The position numbers and the translations under genes are program-made. A stretch of DNA of 64,000 nucleotides from Prorocentrum cordatum (taxonomy: Eukaryota > Sar > Dinophyceae > Prorocentrales > Prorocentraceae): contig CAUYUJ010012125.1 of assembly GCA_963575745.1 (NCBI GenBank), positions 221,964 through 285,963 of the forward strand. Reading direction: 5' to 3'. A model generated the notes under the pieces. The model searched no databases. It saw only the letters and a list, made by a program, of their open reading frames with translations, and was not told the origin of the DNA. Shown one piece after another: positions 1-9,664 of the stretch. The number at the start of each line of letters is the position of its first letter. Position 1 is the stretch's first letter.

Positions 1-361
1 AGAAAAGGCGATCGTGGGCGGGCTGCCACGCCCGCACCACGTCCAGCCTGGCGCGCATCCACCACCGAATGACGCTGGGCAGCAGGCCAATCGGGCGGCG
101 GCCCCCATCGGGCTTGGGTAACAAGCAGATGAGGACGACCCCAACGCAGGTAGGCCAAGTCCCGAGCAGCTCACACATTATGAAAAGCCTGATCAATGAC
201 CAAATTGCGCCGTCCGCGCACCGGCAGACTGCCCGGGGGCCCAGCTTGTCCCAGCCGGGGCCTGTGCCTGCGGAGAAGGTGCGGGCGGCCGTCTGCAGCG
301 CAGTGGCCGCGAGCTGGGGCAACGGGGCCCGATCTCCCCAATCGCTCGGCCATGGGATGTC
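1..361 (-). pseudogene. Reverse transcriptase, N-terminal part (frameshifted, cut at window edge)
   Basis: In the third minus-strand frame the sequence reads PWPSDWGDRAPLPQL, TFSAGTGPGWDKLGPRAV and then LPKPDGGRRPIGLLPS followed by VIRWWMRARLDVV. The K-P-D-GG-RPI block is the fingers motif of non-LTR reverse transcriptases. It lies one base out of frame with the EEP segment upstream. The palm with the YADD-type catalytic motif would lie beyond position 1 and cannot be seen. The DNA matches the family continuously across the shift, so a single-base indel at about 362 is the simplest explanation. Confidence 0.8.
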
Positions 362-1595
362 ACCAGGCGGCCCCCCAATCACAGGCCCATTCAGTGCTCC
401 ACTTGCGTGCCTCGGCGTCCACCTCGGCCTGCAACGAGAGAGGGCGCGGCGAGCAGCAGGCCTCGCAACCATCAAGCTCACGCTGGGAAAGGCAGTCGTC
501 GTCGGCAGCCTCGCTGAGAGCATCCCCATCGGGCTCGCCATTCGAGATTGGGCTAGGGGCCCAGCTCGAGGCAACCCGCGACAGGCGGTGGTGCCTGCCC
601 AGGCTCTTGCAAGGGCCGTCACACAGCCAGCTCGCCCAGGCAGCGTCGGACTGCTGGATGTCGTAGGCCATGGTGCGCCTCGAAATGAGGTCCGCCGTAG
701 ACCGCAGCCAGTTCACGCGAACTCTGTCTTGCCAGCCCTGGCTGGCGGCCATGCGCACCCAGCGGCGAAAAGCAGCGGCGTGCACGCCATCGCCCAAGTA
801 CTCCCACGAGTACGCCAAGAAGAACCACTGGACCCGGCGCGCTCGAGCAACCACCTGGGCAGACGCCCCGGTACCCAGAGATTGGGTGATGTCGGCCTTG
901 GCCGGCGCCGCTAGGGAGCGGACCACGTCGCGCCTCGGCCGGCCCTTGACCCAGATCCGAACTGCGGAGCGGGGTCGCGAGCCAGCGTCGTGGACGAGGG
1001 CCACGCCGACGATGGCGCCACGAAGGCGGGCGTCGACAACGAAGTGGTCATCCTCTGCAGCACCCTTACATGTAGCAAGCCCCGTCGAAACGATGGCGCC
1101 CCCAGCGAGGCGGAGCCAGCCGGTGCTCTCCAGCACCGCGGGCGGGAAGTTGAAATCGGCCGCCAGGATCCACGGGCCGTGGAGCTGCCGCACGCGTTGG
1201 GCGATGCACTGGAGCAGCTCGAGGTCGCGCTGGGAGGCCCCCTCGTTGCACCAGAAATAGGCCGACACAAGGTAGATGCCACCGGCGCAAAAAGCGCCCG
1301 CGTGCGTTACGACGACGCGGGGGTGGCAGGCGTCGCGCGAGACCAAGCCGGCAGCACGACTGAGTCCCACGTGCGACCGGGCCGCAACCCCGACGCCAGC
1401 GCTCAGCGAACCGGCCTCGGTGGGCACGGCGGGTTCGGCGGCCAGCGACCACTTGGCGCGGGCAGCCCGGCGCTGAGCAGCCAGGAGGGGGCCCCCGCAA
1501 ACGCGGAGCTCCTGAAGGAGAACAGCATCGGCCGTCGTGTCCTCGAGGTACGACTGCCCGGTGCTCATGGCGTTGCAGTTCAGCGTATCGATCGC
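360..1595 (-). pseudogene. EEP (APE-like) endonuclease domain of the retroelement
   Basis: Numbered from the ATG at 1568, the frame shows the expected landmarks of an endonuclease/exonuclease/phosphatase domain: DAVLLQEL (Glu20, metal ligand), WILAADFNFPP (Asp138 and Asn140, equivalent to the GDFN motif) and DDHFVVDA (residues 173-180, the SDH-type motif). In LINEs this domain nicks target DNA to prime reverse transcription. The C-terminal tail (AEVDAEARKWSTEWACDW) leads toward the reverse transcriptase but hits TGA at 360-362. A one-base shift there restores the reading into the next segment. The catalytic residues are present, so the copy may be fairly young, but the ORF is broken on both sides. 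Confidence 0.8.
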
Positions 1596-2615
1596 TCAGT
1601 AGCCGAACTCGCGGTGGTCGGCGCAGAACTTCGACTCGCCGAGGGTCGCCTGGATGGGGCGCGGGGCCGCTGTCCCCGTGCGCCTCGGCAGGCGCGGTCG
1701 CTTCCGCGGCGTGGTCCGCGGCCTCCGTCGGGGCGGAGAGGGAACGACCTCCGCAGGGATCAACTCCGCGAGGCAAATCGGAGTGCGGCCGGCTGGACCC
1801 CGATCGCTGCTCGAAGGCGCGACGCCCTGGAGGTACGCGAGGCGGTGGTCAAGTTCCTCCGTGGCACCAGGGGCGACGACCGTGCCCACGGCAGGCGCCT
1901 CATCCACGTAGTACCCGAGCCCACGGAAGCCACGCTTGAACACCCAGCCGCTGACTGGCCCAGCAAACTTCCGAGCCTCGGTGAAGCCCGTGGCGTGGTC
2001 AAGGATGATGCGGGCACGGGGCGCGGCGGTCACCCCACCAGGAGCCGTCTCAAGAAGAGCCCCGGCCTCGGGGAGGGCGTCTGCCCCGGACTCGGCAGGA
2101 TCGTCATCCAGCCAGGGGTCGCAATCGGCCCAGGATGCGCCGTCGCTGGGTAGGTCAAGGTCCGCCTCGGGGTCATCAAAGGAACACGTGGCGCAAGGTC
2201 CAGGGTGAGCGGCCTCGCCAATGCGGACGACGGCCGCGAAGAAGAGGATGAGACGCAACAACCTTGTCCTGACAAGGGCGGTTGCCGGGGGCGCGGCCCG
2301 GCAACCCGCCCTCGGCCAGGCCCAGAAGCTTCTCGCCAGCCCGGCCAACAGCCCTGACGCCATGCCCTGGGGGGCCATCGTCGGCCCCGGCGGCGGCCCC
2401 GGCGGCGGCTGCGTGGACGAAATCGTCCGCGCAAGGAGGCCCCTGGGCGGCCCCAGCAGCGGCCTTGGCGCCCCGGGCGGCTTCGGCGGCGGCCCGAACG
2501 GCGGCTGCGTGAACGAAATCGTCCAGGCAGGGACGCCCCCGGGCGGCCCCGGCGGCGGCCCTGGCGCCCCGGGCGGCCTCGGCGACAGCCCCACCGGCGG
2601 CTTCGTGGCAGCCAC
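1596..2615 (-). pseudogene. Retroelement linker region with RIGEAAHPGP block (ends at in-frame TGA)
   Basis: This 339-codon frame starts with Pro/Gly-rich units in which two consecutive blocks share PPGAP..L.GPP and TIS.TQPP (about residues 15-72), an internal duplication also visible in the DNA. Residues 119-130 are hydrophobic (LLRLILFFAAVV), followed by RIGEAAHPGP at 131-140, a block I associate with dinoflagellate retroelement polyproteins just before the EEP domain. The frame stops at a TGA (1596-1598), but the same frame continues directly into the EEP domain (AIDTLNCNAM, then STGQSYLEDT). The TGA is therefore probably a disabling mutation within one long ORF. Confidence 0.65.
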
Positions 2616-2888
2616 GTCCCCGGGGGTCTCCGCAGCGCGCCCGGCAGCCCCCGGAGCCTCCCTCCCGGCGGGCCGGGGGGGATTTGCGTCAAGATTTTCA
2701 TTGACACAAACTGGGGCGGGGCCGAGACCTGTGACGACAGGGGCCTGAATCCCCCCGGTCTTGGCCCGCTCAAGGCCGGGGGCCGCAACTGCGTTCCTGG
2801 CTGCACCTGGGCCCGCGCCAGGCCCGGCGGGCCCACCTGACCTCGTGTCCGAGCCTCAACCCGCCTCGGCCGCAGCCATCCGCTGCAC

Positions 2889-3985
2889 TCATTTTGAATG
2901 TACCGGCCTATCCGCGGCTGAACCCTTCTTGACGAAGGGCGACGAGACGGTGGACACCTTGCCCAAGCGTGTCCGGATCTTGCCCGCCAGGGCATCGCGC
3001 TCCCTGCGGAGGAGCGCTTTCCGCTTAGTGCGGCTGACCTCGTTCCACTTCTGGTCGTCGCCCGCCAGGTCGTCGACGGAGGCGAGGTCGTCGGCCACGC
3101 TGGGGGCACCTTCTGAGGCTGCACTGGCAGCCTCGGCGGTCTGAGCGGCCACCAGGGCCTGAAGGTGCGCCAGTTGCTGCTCGAAGTGGGTCTCGCGCTC
3201 ACGCCACTTCTCATCGGCGAACGCGACGGAAACGTAGCCAGCCGGGGCTGCGGCCGGGAACCGCACGGCGGCCAGCTCGGCAGGGGCAGGCGCGGCCGCA
3301 GCGTCGGGCGCCCTCTCCGAGGCGTACTGGGCCGCCAGTGCGGCGACCTCGGCAGTAACCCTTGGCGGCTGCGGCCTCGGCCTCAGCAAGAGCCGCATGC
3401 TGCGACTGGATCTCCTTGTCGAGCTCCTCGCGTTCAGCCTCCCGCGCCTGCAGGGCCAACTTGGCGTCTGCAAGCTTCTTGGTCATGCACGCCTTGTGGG
3501 CCTCCGCCACCTCCAGCTGCTTGCTGAGGGGGTTAACGGCCCGCCGCGCAGCCTGCGCGGTAGCGAGGTCGGCCTGGAGTTTCGCGATGCATGCCTCGTG
3601 GCCGCCGGCCACCAGGTCGCGCAGCTCCGCCGGCATGGCTTGGGCCTTCTTGAGGCGGTCGCGGGCCGAAGCGACCGCCTTGGCCAGCTCGCTCTCGTCG
3701 TCGAGGTCCATGCCGCCAGCTGCGGGCTCCGCCGCATCGCCGCCGGCAGCGCGGGCCTGCCGCAGCTCCGACAGTTCGCCTTTAAGTTTCCGGAGGTCCT
3801 GCGCGTGCTTACATTTGGCGGCGTCCAGCTGCTGGCGCAGCTGCGCCGCCTCGCCGGAAGCGCCGCCGGCGCTGGCAGCAGCAGCAGCCTTGGCCTTCGG
3901 CTTCGCCTTGGCCTTGAGCTGCATCGCGGAGGCGGTGTCATCGCCGCCAGCGCCGGCCAGCTTGGGCCTTTTCGTCAGGAGCTCC
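2889..3985 (-). pseudogene. Retroelement ORF1-like coiled-coil protein (frameshifted)
   Basis: The reading frame opens just after a TAG near 3986 and can start at the ATG at 3924. It encodes a Lys/Ala-rich start (KAKAKPKAKAAAAASAGG), then long heptad-like Glu/Leu/Lys/Arg stretches typical of a coiled coil (QLRQQLDAAK, LRKLKGELSELRQA). Near 3360 the coding signal moves to another frame by one base and continues as VTAEVAALAAQYASERAP and later DQKWNEVSRTKRKALLRRERD, ending at 2889. LINE ORF1 proteins are often coiled-coil nucleic-acid chaperones, and the position upstream of the EEP domain fits that role. I see no CCHC zinc knuckle or RRM, so the function is inferred from position and coiled coil only. 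Confidence 0.6.
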
Positions 3986-3999
3986 TACTAAGGATCCTT

Positions 4000-4480
4000 T
4001 TACCAAGAATCCTTAAGAATGGGAACCTGAATAAGGAATCCCTGCTCAGGAACCCTGAATAAGGGATCCTTACTTACGAGTCTTGGGGAAAGAAGGTAAG
4101 AGGGAAGAGGCAAGGGAGAGGGGTAAGGACAGAGCACGAGCGAGACTTGCAAAAGGGTTACGAGCAGGACAACAAGCGGCAGATCCAGACGGGCGGGTCG
4201 GGCAAGCGAGCCCTGATGGGCAGGTCGGACGGGCCTGCCAAGACGGCCGGGTCGAGCGGGCGAGTCGCTGAAGCGTCGATCCATCACGAACGAAATTTCG
4301 AGCGATAGCGCGATTCCCAAGAAAATCGGGAGGAATCCCAAAGCGGTAGCGTGATTCTTGAGTCTAGGGGAGCACGCCGCCACAAATAACTGTGAGAAAC
4401 TACCACAATATGCACCAGGCAGGGGGGATCAAAGGTGATCAACAATAATTGTTCTGAAGAGATGATACTTCAGCAACAAC
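4000..4480. repeat. First, partial copy of a dispersed composite repeat
   Basis: No gene is seen. The segment contains purine-rich sequence, a stretch close to CAGAGCACGAGCGAGACTTG, and diverged units around TTCGAGCGATAGCGCGATTC. The same order returns at 4620-5085 and 5750-5990, so this is an older copy of the module described at 4485. Confidence 0.6.
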
Positions 4481-4484
4481 AAGC

Positions 4485-4836
4485 ATGTTGAGACTGTTTG
4501 CTCTTACCTGCTCGCGTGCCATTCAACACGTATATCCCAAACCTTCGACACCCGCCTTAGATCGTACCCTCCTTGGGGGTATATCTTCCCTACCTGCCGC
4601 GCGCAGTTGGCGCAGCCCCCAGAACAGGGGAAGGAAGGGAGGAGGGACGAGGCGAGGGGGAGGGAAAAGGGCAGAGCACGATAGAGAGATTTGCAGGAGG
4701 AGGGCTACGAGCAGGACTACAAGCGACAGGACCATGAGTATTCATTAGACATGAGAACTCAACAACTGCAGCAGCAACAACAGCAACAACAACCACAACA
4801 ACAACCACAACCACAACCACAACCACAACGACAACG

Positions 4837-4876
<40 letters not shown>

Positions 4877-5085
4877 CCACGACAAAAACAGCACGGAGGT
4901 TCACAAGCAGGACTGCAAGTGGCAGAACCAGGCGGGCGGATCGAGTGGGCGAGCCCTATAACGGTCAGGTGGGGCGGGCAGGCCGCCCAGACGGCCGGGT
5001 CGAGCGGGCGGGTCGCTTAAGGCGTCAGGCCATCACGAAGGAAGCGTCGAGCGATAGCGCGATTCCCGAGTAGATCGCCAAGAAA
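4485..5085. repeat. Composite repeat module, copy 2, with an internal CAA tract
   Basis: The module begins near GTTGAGACTGTTTGCTCTTA and continues with a conserved ~130-base block (GCCATTCAACACGTA, TGCCGCGCGCAGTTGGCGCA). A GGA-rich stretch, the words GAGATTTGCAGGAGGAGGGC and CAGGACTACAAGCGACAGGA, a CAA/CAG tract (about 4760-4885) and a GCGATAGCGCGATTCC ending follow. The frames here (poly-Gln or poly-Val) are repeat translations, not genes. Confidence 0.7.
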
Positions 5086-5280
5086 CCTTTTCCTCCTCCT
5101 CCTCCTCCTCCGCCTCCTCCTCCTCATACTCCTCCTCCTCCTACGCCTACTCCTCCTCCTCCTCCTCCTCCTCCTCCTCCTCCTTCTCCTTCTCCCCCAA
5201 GCTCCTCCTCCTCCTCCTTTTCCTCCTCCTCCTCCTCCTCCTCCTCCTCCTCCTCCCCCTCCTCCTCCTCCTGTGGTTCC
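5085..5280. repeat. CTC trinucleotide tract
   Basis: Nearly pure CCT/CTC triplets with a few interruptions. Long Glu/Gly/Arg frames on the minus strand come from the repeat. Confidence 0.95.
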
Positions 5281-5602
5281 TGAGTCTCGGGGGCATGGCG
5301 CCGTAATAAACCGTAAGGAGCTCCCACGCGAAAGCGCGATACCTGCACACGTCTTGACGAAAGCCCGCGCGAGAGTGTGAATGTGAAATACATTGTGAGG
5401 AAGTACCAAGCGGGAACAATTCTTCTTGCAACCCGGGGGCCAACAACACAGTTTGAGTCACAAGACTTTCCTTGATAAAGACCGGGTGCGAACACCGGGA
5501 AGAACAATTTACTTGGAAAACACAATGTGCACCGGGCAGGGGGGACCAACGATAATTACTCTCTAGAAATAACAAAAAAACAACGACGACGACGACAACA
5601 AG
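5281..5602. other. Spacer between repeat modules, no gene seen
   Basis: This segment contains one diverged unit of the GCGAAAGCGCGAT(A/T)CCTG type and otherwise unrecognised sequence. Open frames cross it but read into the flanking CTC tract, and their composition gives no coding support. Confidence 0.5.
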
Positions 5603-5990
5603 CATGCTAAGACTGGTCGCTCGGATCTGCTCGCGTGCCATTCAACACGTACATCACAAACCCTCGATACCCGCCCTCCTCGTTTTCGATCGTACCTCCC
5701 TCGGCGGTATATCATCCCTAACTGCCGCGCGCAGTTGGCGCAGACCCTAAAACATGGGACAGAAGGGAGGAAGGAACAGGCAAGGGGGAAGGGGAGATAT
5801 TTGTTGGAGGGTTACGAGCATGACTACAAGCGACATGACCATAAGTATTCATTGGACATGAAAACGCAACAACAACCACCACCACCACAACAACAACCAC
5901 AACAACAACGACAACAACAGCAACGACGACGACAACAACACCAGCAGCAACAACAACAGCAACAACATCTAGATTCATGAAATCCTCACG
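5603..5990. repeat. Composite repeat module, copy 3, with a CAA/CAG tract
   Basis: It aligns by eye with copy 2: the same CTCGCGTGCCATTCAACACG block, the same GCCGCGCGCAGTTGGCGCAG and the same GACTACAAGCGACATGACCA, followed by a CAA/CAG/CGA tract at 5865-5970. A fourth, shorter relic of the start lies at about 6987-7060. Confidence 0.7.
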
Positions 5991-6950
5991 CGCGATGTTT
6001 CCACACGCAGCATGCGACCATCACGATAGCCATCCCGATCATGGGGGACTATTGTACTATAGCGGGGCACGTCATTCCCATTCCCAGATATCCCGCCCAA
6101 TGAGGTCTTGCAAACACCTCCTCCGAAAAAAATCAGCACATCCCTCCTCGAAAACGCATGCCCGCGCCTTGGTGCGCCGATGCGAGACCGCCAGTGGAGC
6201 CCCAGCCACGGGTAAAGCACAAGGAAATATTGAGCGACAGGATTGCCTTGGTGGGGATGGGGGCTGTCGGCGGCGAGGCAAAAACATGGCCCTGAATAGA
6301 AAGGGAGGAAGTCGAGCAGGGCCGCTGTTGTTGCTGGGGGGAGCCAATGCTGAAGAGAGTAGGGCGGTAGTCCAGCGTAAAACAAGACGAAGTCTCGAGC
6401 GGGAACGCCAGTTTTGTTGGGACGGCTGTTGTCGGCGGCGAGGAACAGCGCCGTCCTGAGGAAAAAAAGAGAAGCCTCGAGCGGGAGCGCTGTTCAACTG
6501 GGAGCGGCGTAGGAGCCACTCCAGCGTAAAACGAGAGGAAAGAGGAAATCTCAGGCGGGAGCGCTGGTGTTGTGGGGACGGCGGTTTTCGGCGGCGAGGA
6601 GGAGCACCGCCTTGAGTGTTGTTTGTTTTTCAGAAAAAAAAACTCGAGCGGGAGCGTTGTTGTTGCTGGGGAACGCGCCGATGAGAGAAAGAGTAGCAGG
6701 CCAGTCCAAGGTACATCGGGCCAAAATCTCGAGCGGTAGCGCTGGTTCTGTTGGGACGGAAACTTTCGGCGGCCAGCAAGAGCACCCTCAGCAAAAAAGG
6801 AAGAAGTCTCGAGCGGGAGAGTTATTGTTGTTGGGGGGGCCAGTCCGGGCGCCCCCCCAAACCGCTGGAGCGTGAGCCTCATTTTCAATGAATGTGTGGC
6901 CGGCGCCGAGGCGAGAGCGCCAAAGCGCCTGGGGGGGTCCAACGATAATT
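5991..6950. repeat. Degenerate ~100-150 bp repeats built around TCGAGCGGGAGCG
   Basis: The words TCTCGAGCGGGA(A/G)CG and TCGGCGGCGAGGA(A/G)(C/G)A recur with spacing of roughly 100-150 bases (for example 6393, 6476, 6553, 6640, 6727, 6807), with poly-A interruptions. No open frame has convincing protein character. The end contains GAGCCTCATTTTC, related to the GAGGCGCCGGCCTCATTT family at 8.97 and 46.4 kb. Confidence 0.55.
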
Positions 6951-6986
6951 GTTGAGTGATTACCATTCTACAACAACAATAATCAT

Positions 6987-7700
6987 CCTAAGACTGTTCG
7001 CTCTTACTTGCCCGTGTGTTATTCAAAGCGAGTTTCCCACACCCTCGATACCCGTTTTTTTTTGTCTTCGGTCACACCCCCTTAGGGGGGGATTATTTCT
7101 CTTTGCGGGGGGCGGCGGGCTTAGACATGCGGGCACACCTGAACGGGCGGACAATCCTTCGTGGGCGTACATGTGCCCGCCATTGGAATTGGTGTGGGCC
7201 TGCAAAAAGGGGAGGGGGGAGAACGAGGGAGAGTGGGAGGAAGGGAGGGGGAGGGACGAAGGAAGAAGGAAAACGCCAGGAGACAAGGAGCGAAGAGGGG
7301 GGCAGTTGACTAGAGGCAGAGAGAGAGAGAGAAAGACATATAAGGGAGGTAGAGAAAGAGAGAGAAAGGGGGGAGAGAGAGAGAGAGAGAGAGAAAAAAA
7401 AAAAAAAAAAAAGAAAGAGGGAGGAGACAGGAGAGGGGAGGGAGAAGGGAGGAGGGAGAGGAGGGAGGGGATAGGGCAGAGGTGCATAAATATGAGGGAA
7501 GAGAGGAGGGAGAGAAAAGGGAGGAGAGGAGGGAGGAGGGAGGAGGGAGAGGGAGGAGGAGCAGGAAGGTAAGAGCATGAACGTTCCAGGAAACCCTAGA
7601 CGAAAGCGCCGTTCCTGAAGGAAGTCTCGGGCGGGAGCCCACGACGGGCGGGCGATCCCCTCACGGGCGGGTCGGGCGGGTGGGACAGTCAAGCGGGATG
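6987..7700. repeat. Purine-rich GGA/GAGA region with an A18 run
   Basis: After a relic of the composite module start, 7200-7570 is almost entirely G and A on the plus strand, with (GA)n and a run of 18 A at about 7395-7412. Ser/Leu/Pro-rich frames on the minus strand are artefacts of this composition. Confidence 0.85.
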
Positions 7701-8100
7701 CCTGAGTATGGCGAGAACGCGAATACTAAGTAAATTGTAAGGGCGTCCTTGGCGCAGCGTGTTCCCTGAGCGTCGAAAGCGCGATTTCTACATACATTTC
7801 ATGGAAGTCACTGGCGAGAGCGCAACTCCTGAATAAAATGTGGAGGGCTCTCTGGCGGGAGCGGGGGTCTTGATTAAATTGCGAGGAAGTCTTGACTCAA
7901 TCGCGAGGAAGTCTCAAGCGGGAGCGCCGTTCCTGAGTAAATGGTGGGGAAGTCTCAGATGGGAGCGGAGGTCCTGACGGAATTGTGAGAAAGTCACAGG
8001 CGGGAGCACCGATCCTGAGTAAATTGCGAGGAAGTCTCACGAGCGGGGATCCTGAGTAAATTTGGAAGAAATCTCAAGCGGAAGCCGTTGTTGTTGTAAT
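7700..8100. repeat. Degenerate ~40-bp tandem repeat
   Basis: Units carry GTCTCAAGCGGGAGCG followed by CCTGAGTAAATTGCGAGGA or variants. At least six units can be followed by eye between about 7790 and 8080. Related single units are scattered through 4.3-7.6 kb, so the same repeat has spread locally. Confidence 0.75.
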
Positions 8101-8239
8101 CCGGGGGGGCCAGTGGCCCAGCTTGAGCAGGAAAACTCTCCCTGCCAAAAAACCAGGGTGCGAGCGTCGAGGGGCACACTTTGATTGAGAAACAACTGTA
8201 TGCACCGGTGCGGGAGGATCAACCATAACTATTCTTCAG

Positions 8240-8370
8240 AACTGGGAGTTCAACAACAACGACGACGACGACGACAACAGCAGCAGCAAAAAAAAAAAAC
8301 ATAAGCAACTGCAGCAGCAACAGCAACAACCACAACAACAACAACAACAACAGCAGCAACAATCCCGCCA
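8240..8370. repeat. CAA/CAG/CGA trinucleotide tract
   Basis: Imperfect CAA and CAG triplets with an A12 interruption near 8288. Confidence 0.9.
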
Positions 8371-8422
8371 GCCAACGGGACGCCATGGGGGCGTCGAGGA
8401 CGCGGGCGCGGCTGGCAGGGGC

Positions 8423-8575
8423 CTGCTTCTTGTCGTTCGCCAGGCCCTTGCCGCAGAAGAAGGCGGAGCCGCCCTCGGAGAACTGGATCATGACGGGCCG
8501 CCCGATCTTCGCGCCCGCCTCCGCGGCGAGAGCGGGGGCCCCCGCTTCGACACGCGCGTGGACAAACAAGCATGC
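8423..8575 (-). pseudogene. Orphan exon of class II fructose-1,6-bisphosphate aldolase
   Basis: The minus strand encodes 51 residues. They include RVEAGAPALAAEAGAKIGRP, VMIQFSEGGSAFFCGKG and LANDKKQ, which match the beta-strand 2 region of class II aldolases (V-I-x-Q-F-S-x-GG-A-F-x-x-GKG). The enzyme splits fructose-1,6-bisphosphate in glycolysis and the Calvin cycle using a divalent metal. The block is bounded by TTAG on its 5' side and by CAG followed by GC on its 3' side, both in phase 0, so it looks like one exon with an AG acceptor and a GC donor. No neighbouring exon with the metal-binding histidines is seen on either side, only simple repeats. It could be an exon of a real gene with very long repeat-filled introns, or a stranded fragment. 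Confidence 0.7.
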
Positions 8576-8582
8576 CTAACCC

Positions 8583-8952
8583 TGATCCTCCTCCTCCTCC
8601 TCCTCCTCCTCCTCCTCCTCCTCCTCCGCCTCCGCCTCTGCCTCCGCCTCCGCCTCCGCCTCCGCCTCCTTCTCCTCCTCCTTCTCCTCCTCCTCCTCCT
8701 CCTCCTCCTCCTCCTCCTCCTCCTCCTCCTCCTCCCCCTCCCCCTCCCCCCTCCCCTCCCTCCCCCTCCCCCTCCCCCTCCCCCTCCCCCTCCCCCATCC
8801 CCTCCCCTCCCCCCTCCCTCCTCCCCCTCCTCCTCCCCCTCCCCCTCCCCCTCCTCCTCCTCCTCCTCCCTCCTCCTCCTCCTCCTCCTCCTCCTCCTCC
8901 TCCTCCGTCCTCGTCCTCCTCCTCCTCCTCCTCCTCCTCCTCCTCCTCCGTT
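8583..8952. repeat. Long CTC/CCT tract with a CCCCT sub-block
   Basis: About 370 bases of nearly pure pyrimidine on the plus strand: CTC triplets, then CCCCTC hexamers around 8740-8850, then CTC again. Open frames in all six frames arise from the repeat. Confidence 0.97.
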
Positions 8953-8964
8953 TTTTTTCAAAAT

Positions 8965-9130
8965 GCTGCTCTCGCTGAGGCGCCGGCCTCATTTCTGCTC
9001 CCGAATCGTTCCGAATCGTGCTCCCGCTGCAGCGTGGGCCTCATTTTCGGATCGGTGTTTGGCCTCCGTCGTTCAGGATGGCGTTCTCGCCCCAGCGCGG
9101 GCCTCTTTCTCGCGCGCCCATCCGCCCGCC
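8965..9130. repeat. Dispersed repeat with the core GAGGCGCCGGCCTCATTT
   Basis: Contains CTCGCTGAGGCGCCGGCCTC, then TGCTCCCGCTGCAGCG and GCCTCATTTTCGG. The same words form a 53-bp tandem at 46.49-46.68 kb, so this is a separate copy of that family. Confidence 0.7.
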
Positions 9131-9136
9131 ACCACC

Positions 9137-9260
9137 GCGCGGCACCACCACCACCACCACCACCATCACCACCACCACCACCACCACCACCACCACCACC
9201 ACCACCACCACCACAACACACACACGCACGCACGCACGCACGCGCACCACCACCCACTAC
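9137..9260. repeat. CAC trinucleotide then CACG/CA tract
   Basis: Nearly uninterrupted CAC triplets from about 9143 to 9215, followed by CACACACACGCACGCACG. Confidence 0.95.
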
Positions 9261-9284
9261 GCACGCGCGCGCGGAGCCACAGGT

Positions 9285-9385
9285 CCACTACGACACGCGT
9301 CCGCGGATAGAGAAAATCAGCGCCATGGTAAGGGATGGGAGGGAGGGGTAGGACGTCAGATATGACGCGAGCGCACCTAGCTTGT
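9285..9385. repeat. Dispersed repeat shared with 46.77-46.87 kb
   Basis: About 90 bases, including AGCGCCATGGTAAGGGATGG and GTAGGACGTCAGATATGACG, recur at 46770-46865 with only a few differences. In both places they follow the GAGGCGCCGGCCTC repeat, so the two segments are parts of one larger duplicated unit. Confidence 0.8.
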
Positions 9386-9660
9386 CCTCCTCCTCCTCCT
9401 CCTCCTCCGCCTCCTCCTACTCCTCCTCCTCCTTCTCCTCCCTCCCCCGCTCCCCGTGCAGAGCGAGACGACATGTTCGGTCCGGCGAGATCGCCTCCCG
9501 TTGTCTCCCGCTGCCTCCCGTTGTCTCTCGTTGTTCCCCTTTGTCTCCCGTTGTCTCCCACTGACTCCAGTGCCTCACGTTCTCTCCCGTTGTCTCTCGT
9601 TGTCTATCCTTGGCCCTATCCCCATCCGCATGCCTATCCCGATTCCTCTTTCTATGCATA
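9386..9660. repeat. CTC tract and CTCCCGTTGT decamer repeats
   Basis: CTC triplets (9386-9450) are followed by several tandem units of the type CTCCCGTTGT between 9495 and 9605. Confidence 0.8.
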
Positions 9661-9664
9661 TCCC

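Larger units (their letters stand above)
1..3985 (-). mobile_element. Decayed non-LTR (LINE-type) retroelement, cut by the window edge
   Basis: Reading the minus strand from 3985 toward 1 gives, in order, an Ala/Lys-rich coiled-coil ORF1, a Pro/Gly-rich linker with a hydrophobic stretch and RIGEAAHPGP, an endonuclease/exonuclease/phosphatase (EEP) domain and the first part of a reverse transcriptase that runs off the window. This order is that of dinoflagellate LINE-like elements as I know them. The copy is broken by a frameshift near 3360, an in-frame TGA at 1596-1598, a TGA at 360-362 and a one-base shift at the same place, so it cannot encode an intact polyprotein. No 5' target-site duplication or leader was identified; the sequence above 3990 is unrelated repeat DNA. 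Confidence 0.85.

Noticed and set aside
69-2153. Long plus-strand ORFs opposite the LINE
   Set aside because: They are antisense shadows of the minus-strand EEP/RT coding sequence, whose motifs are clear.
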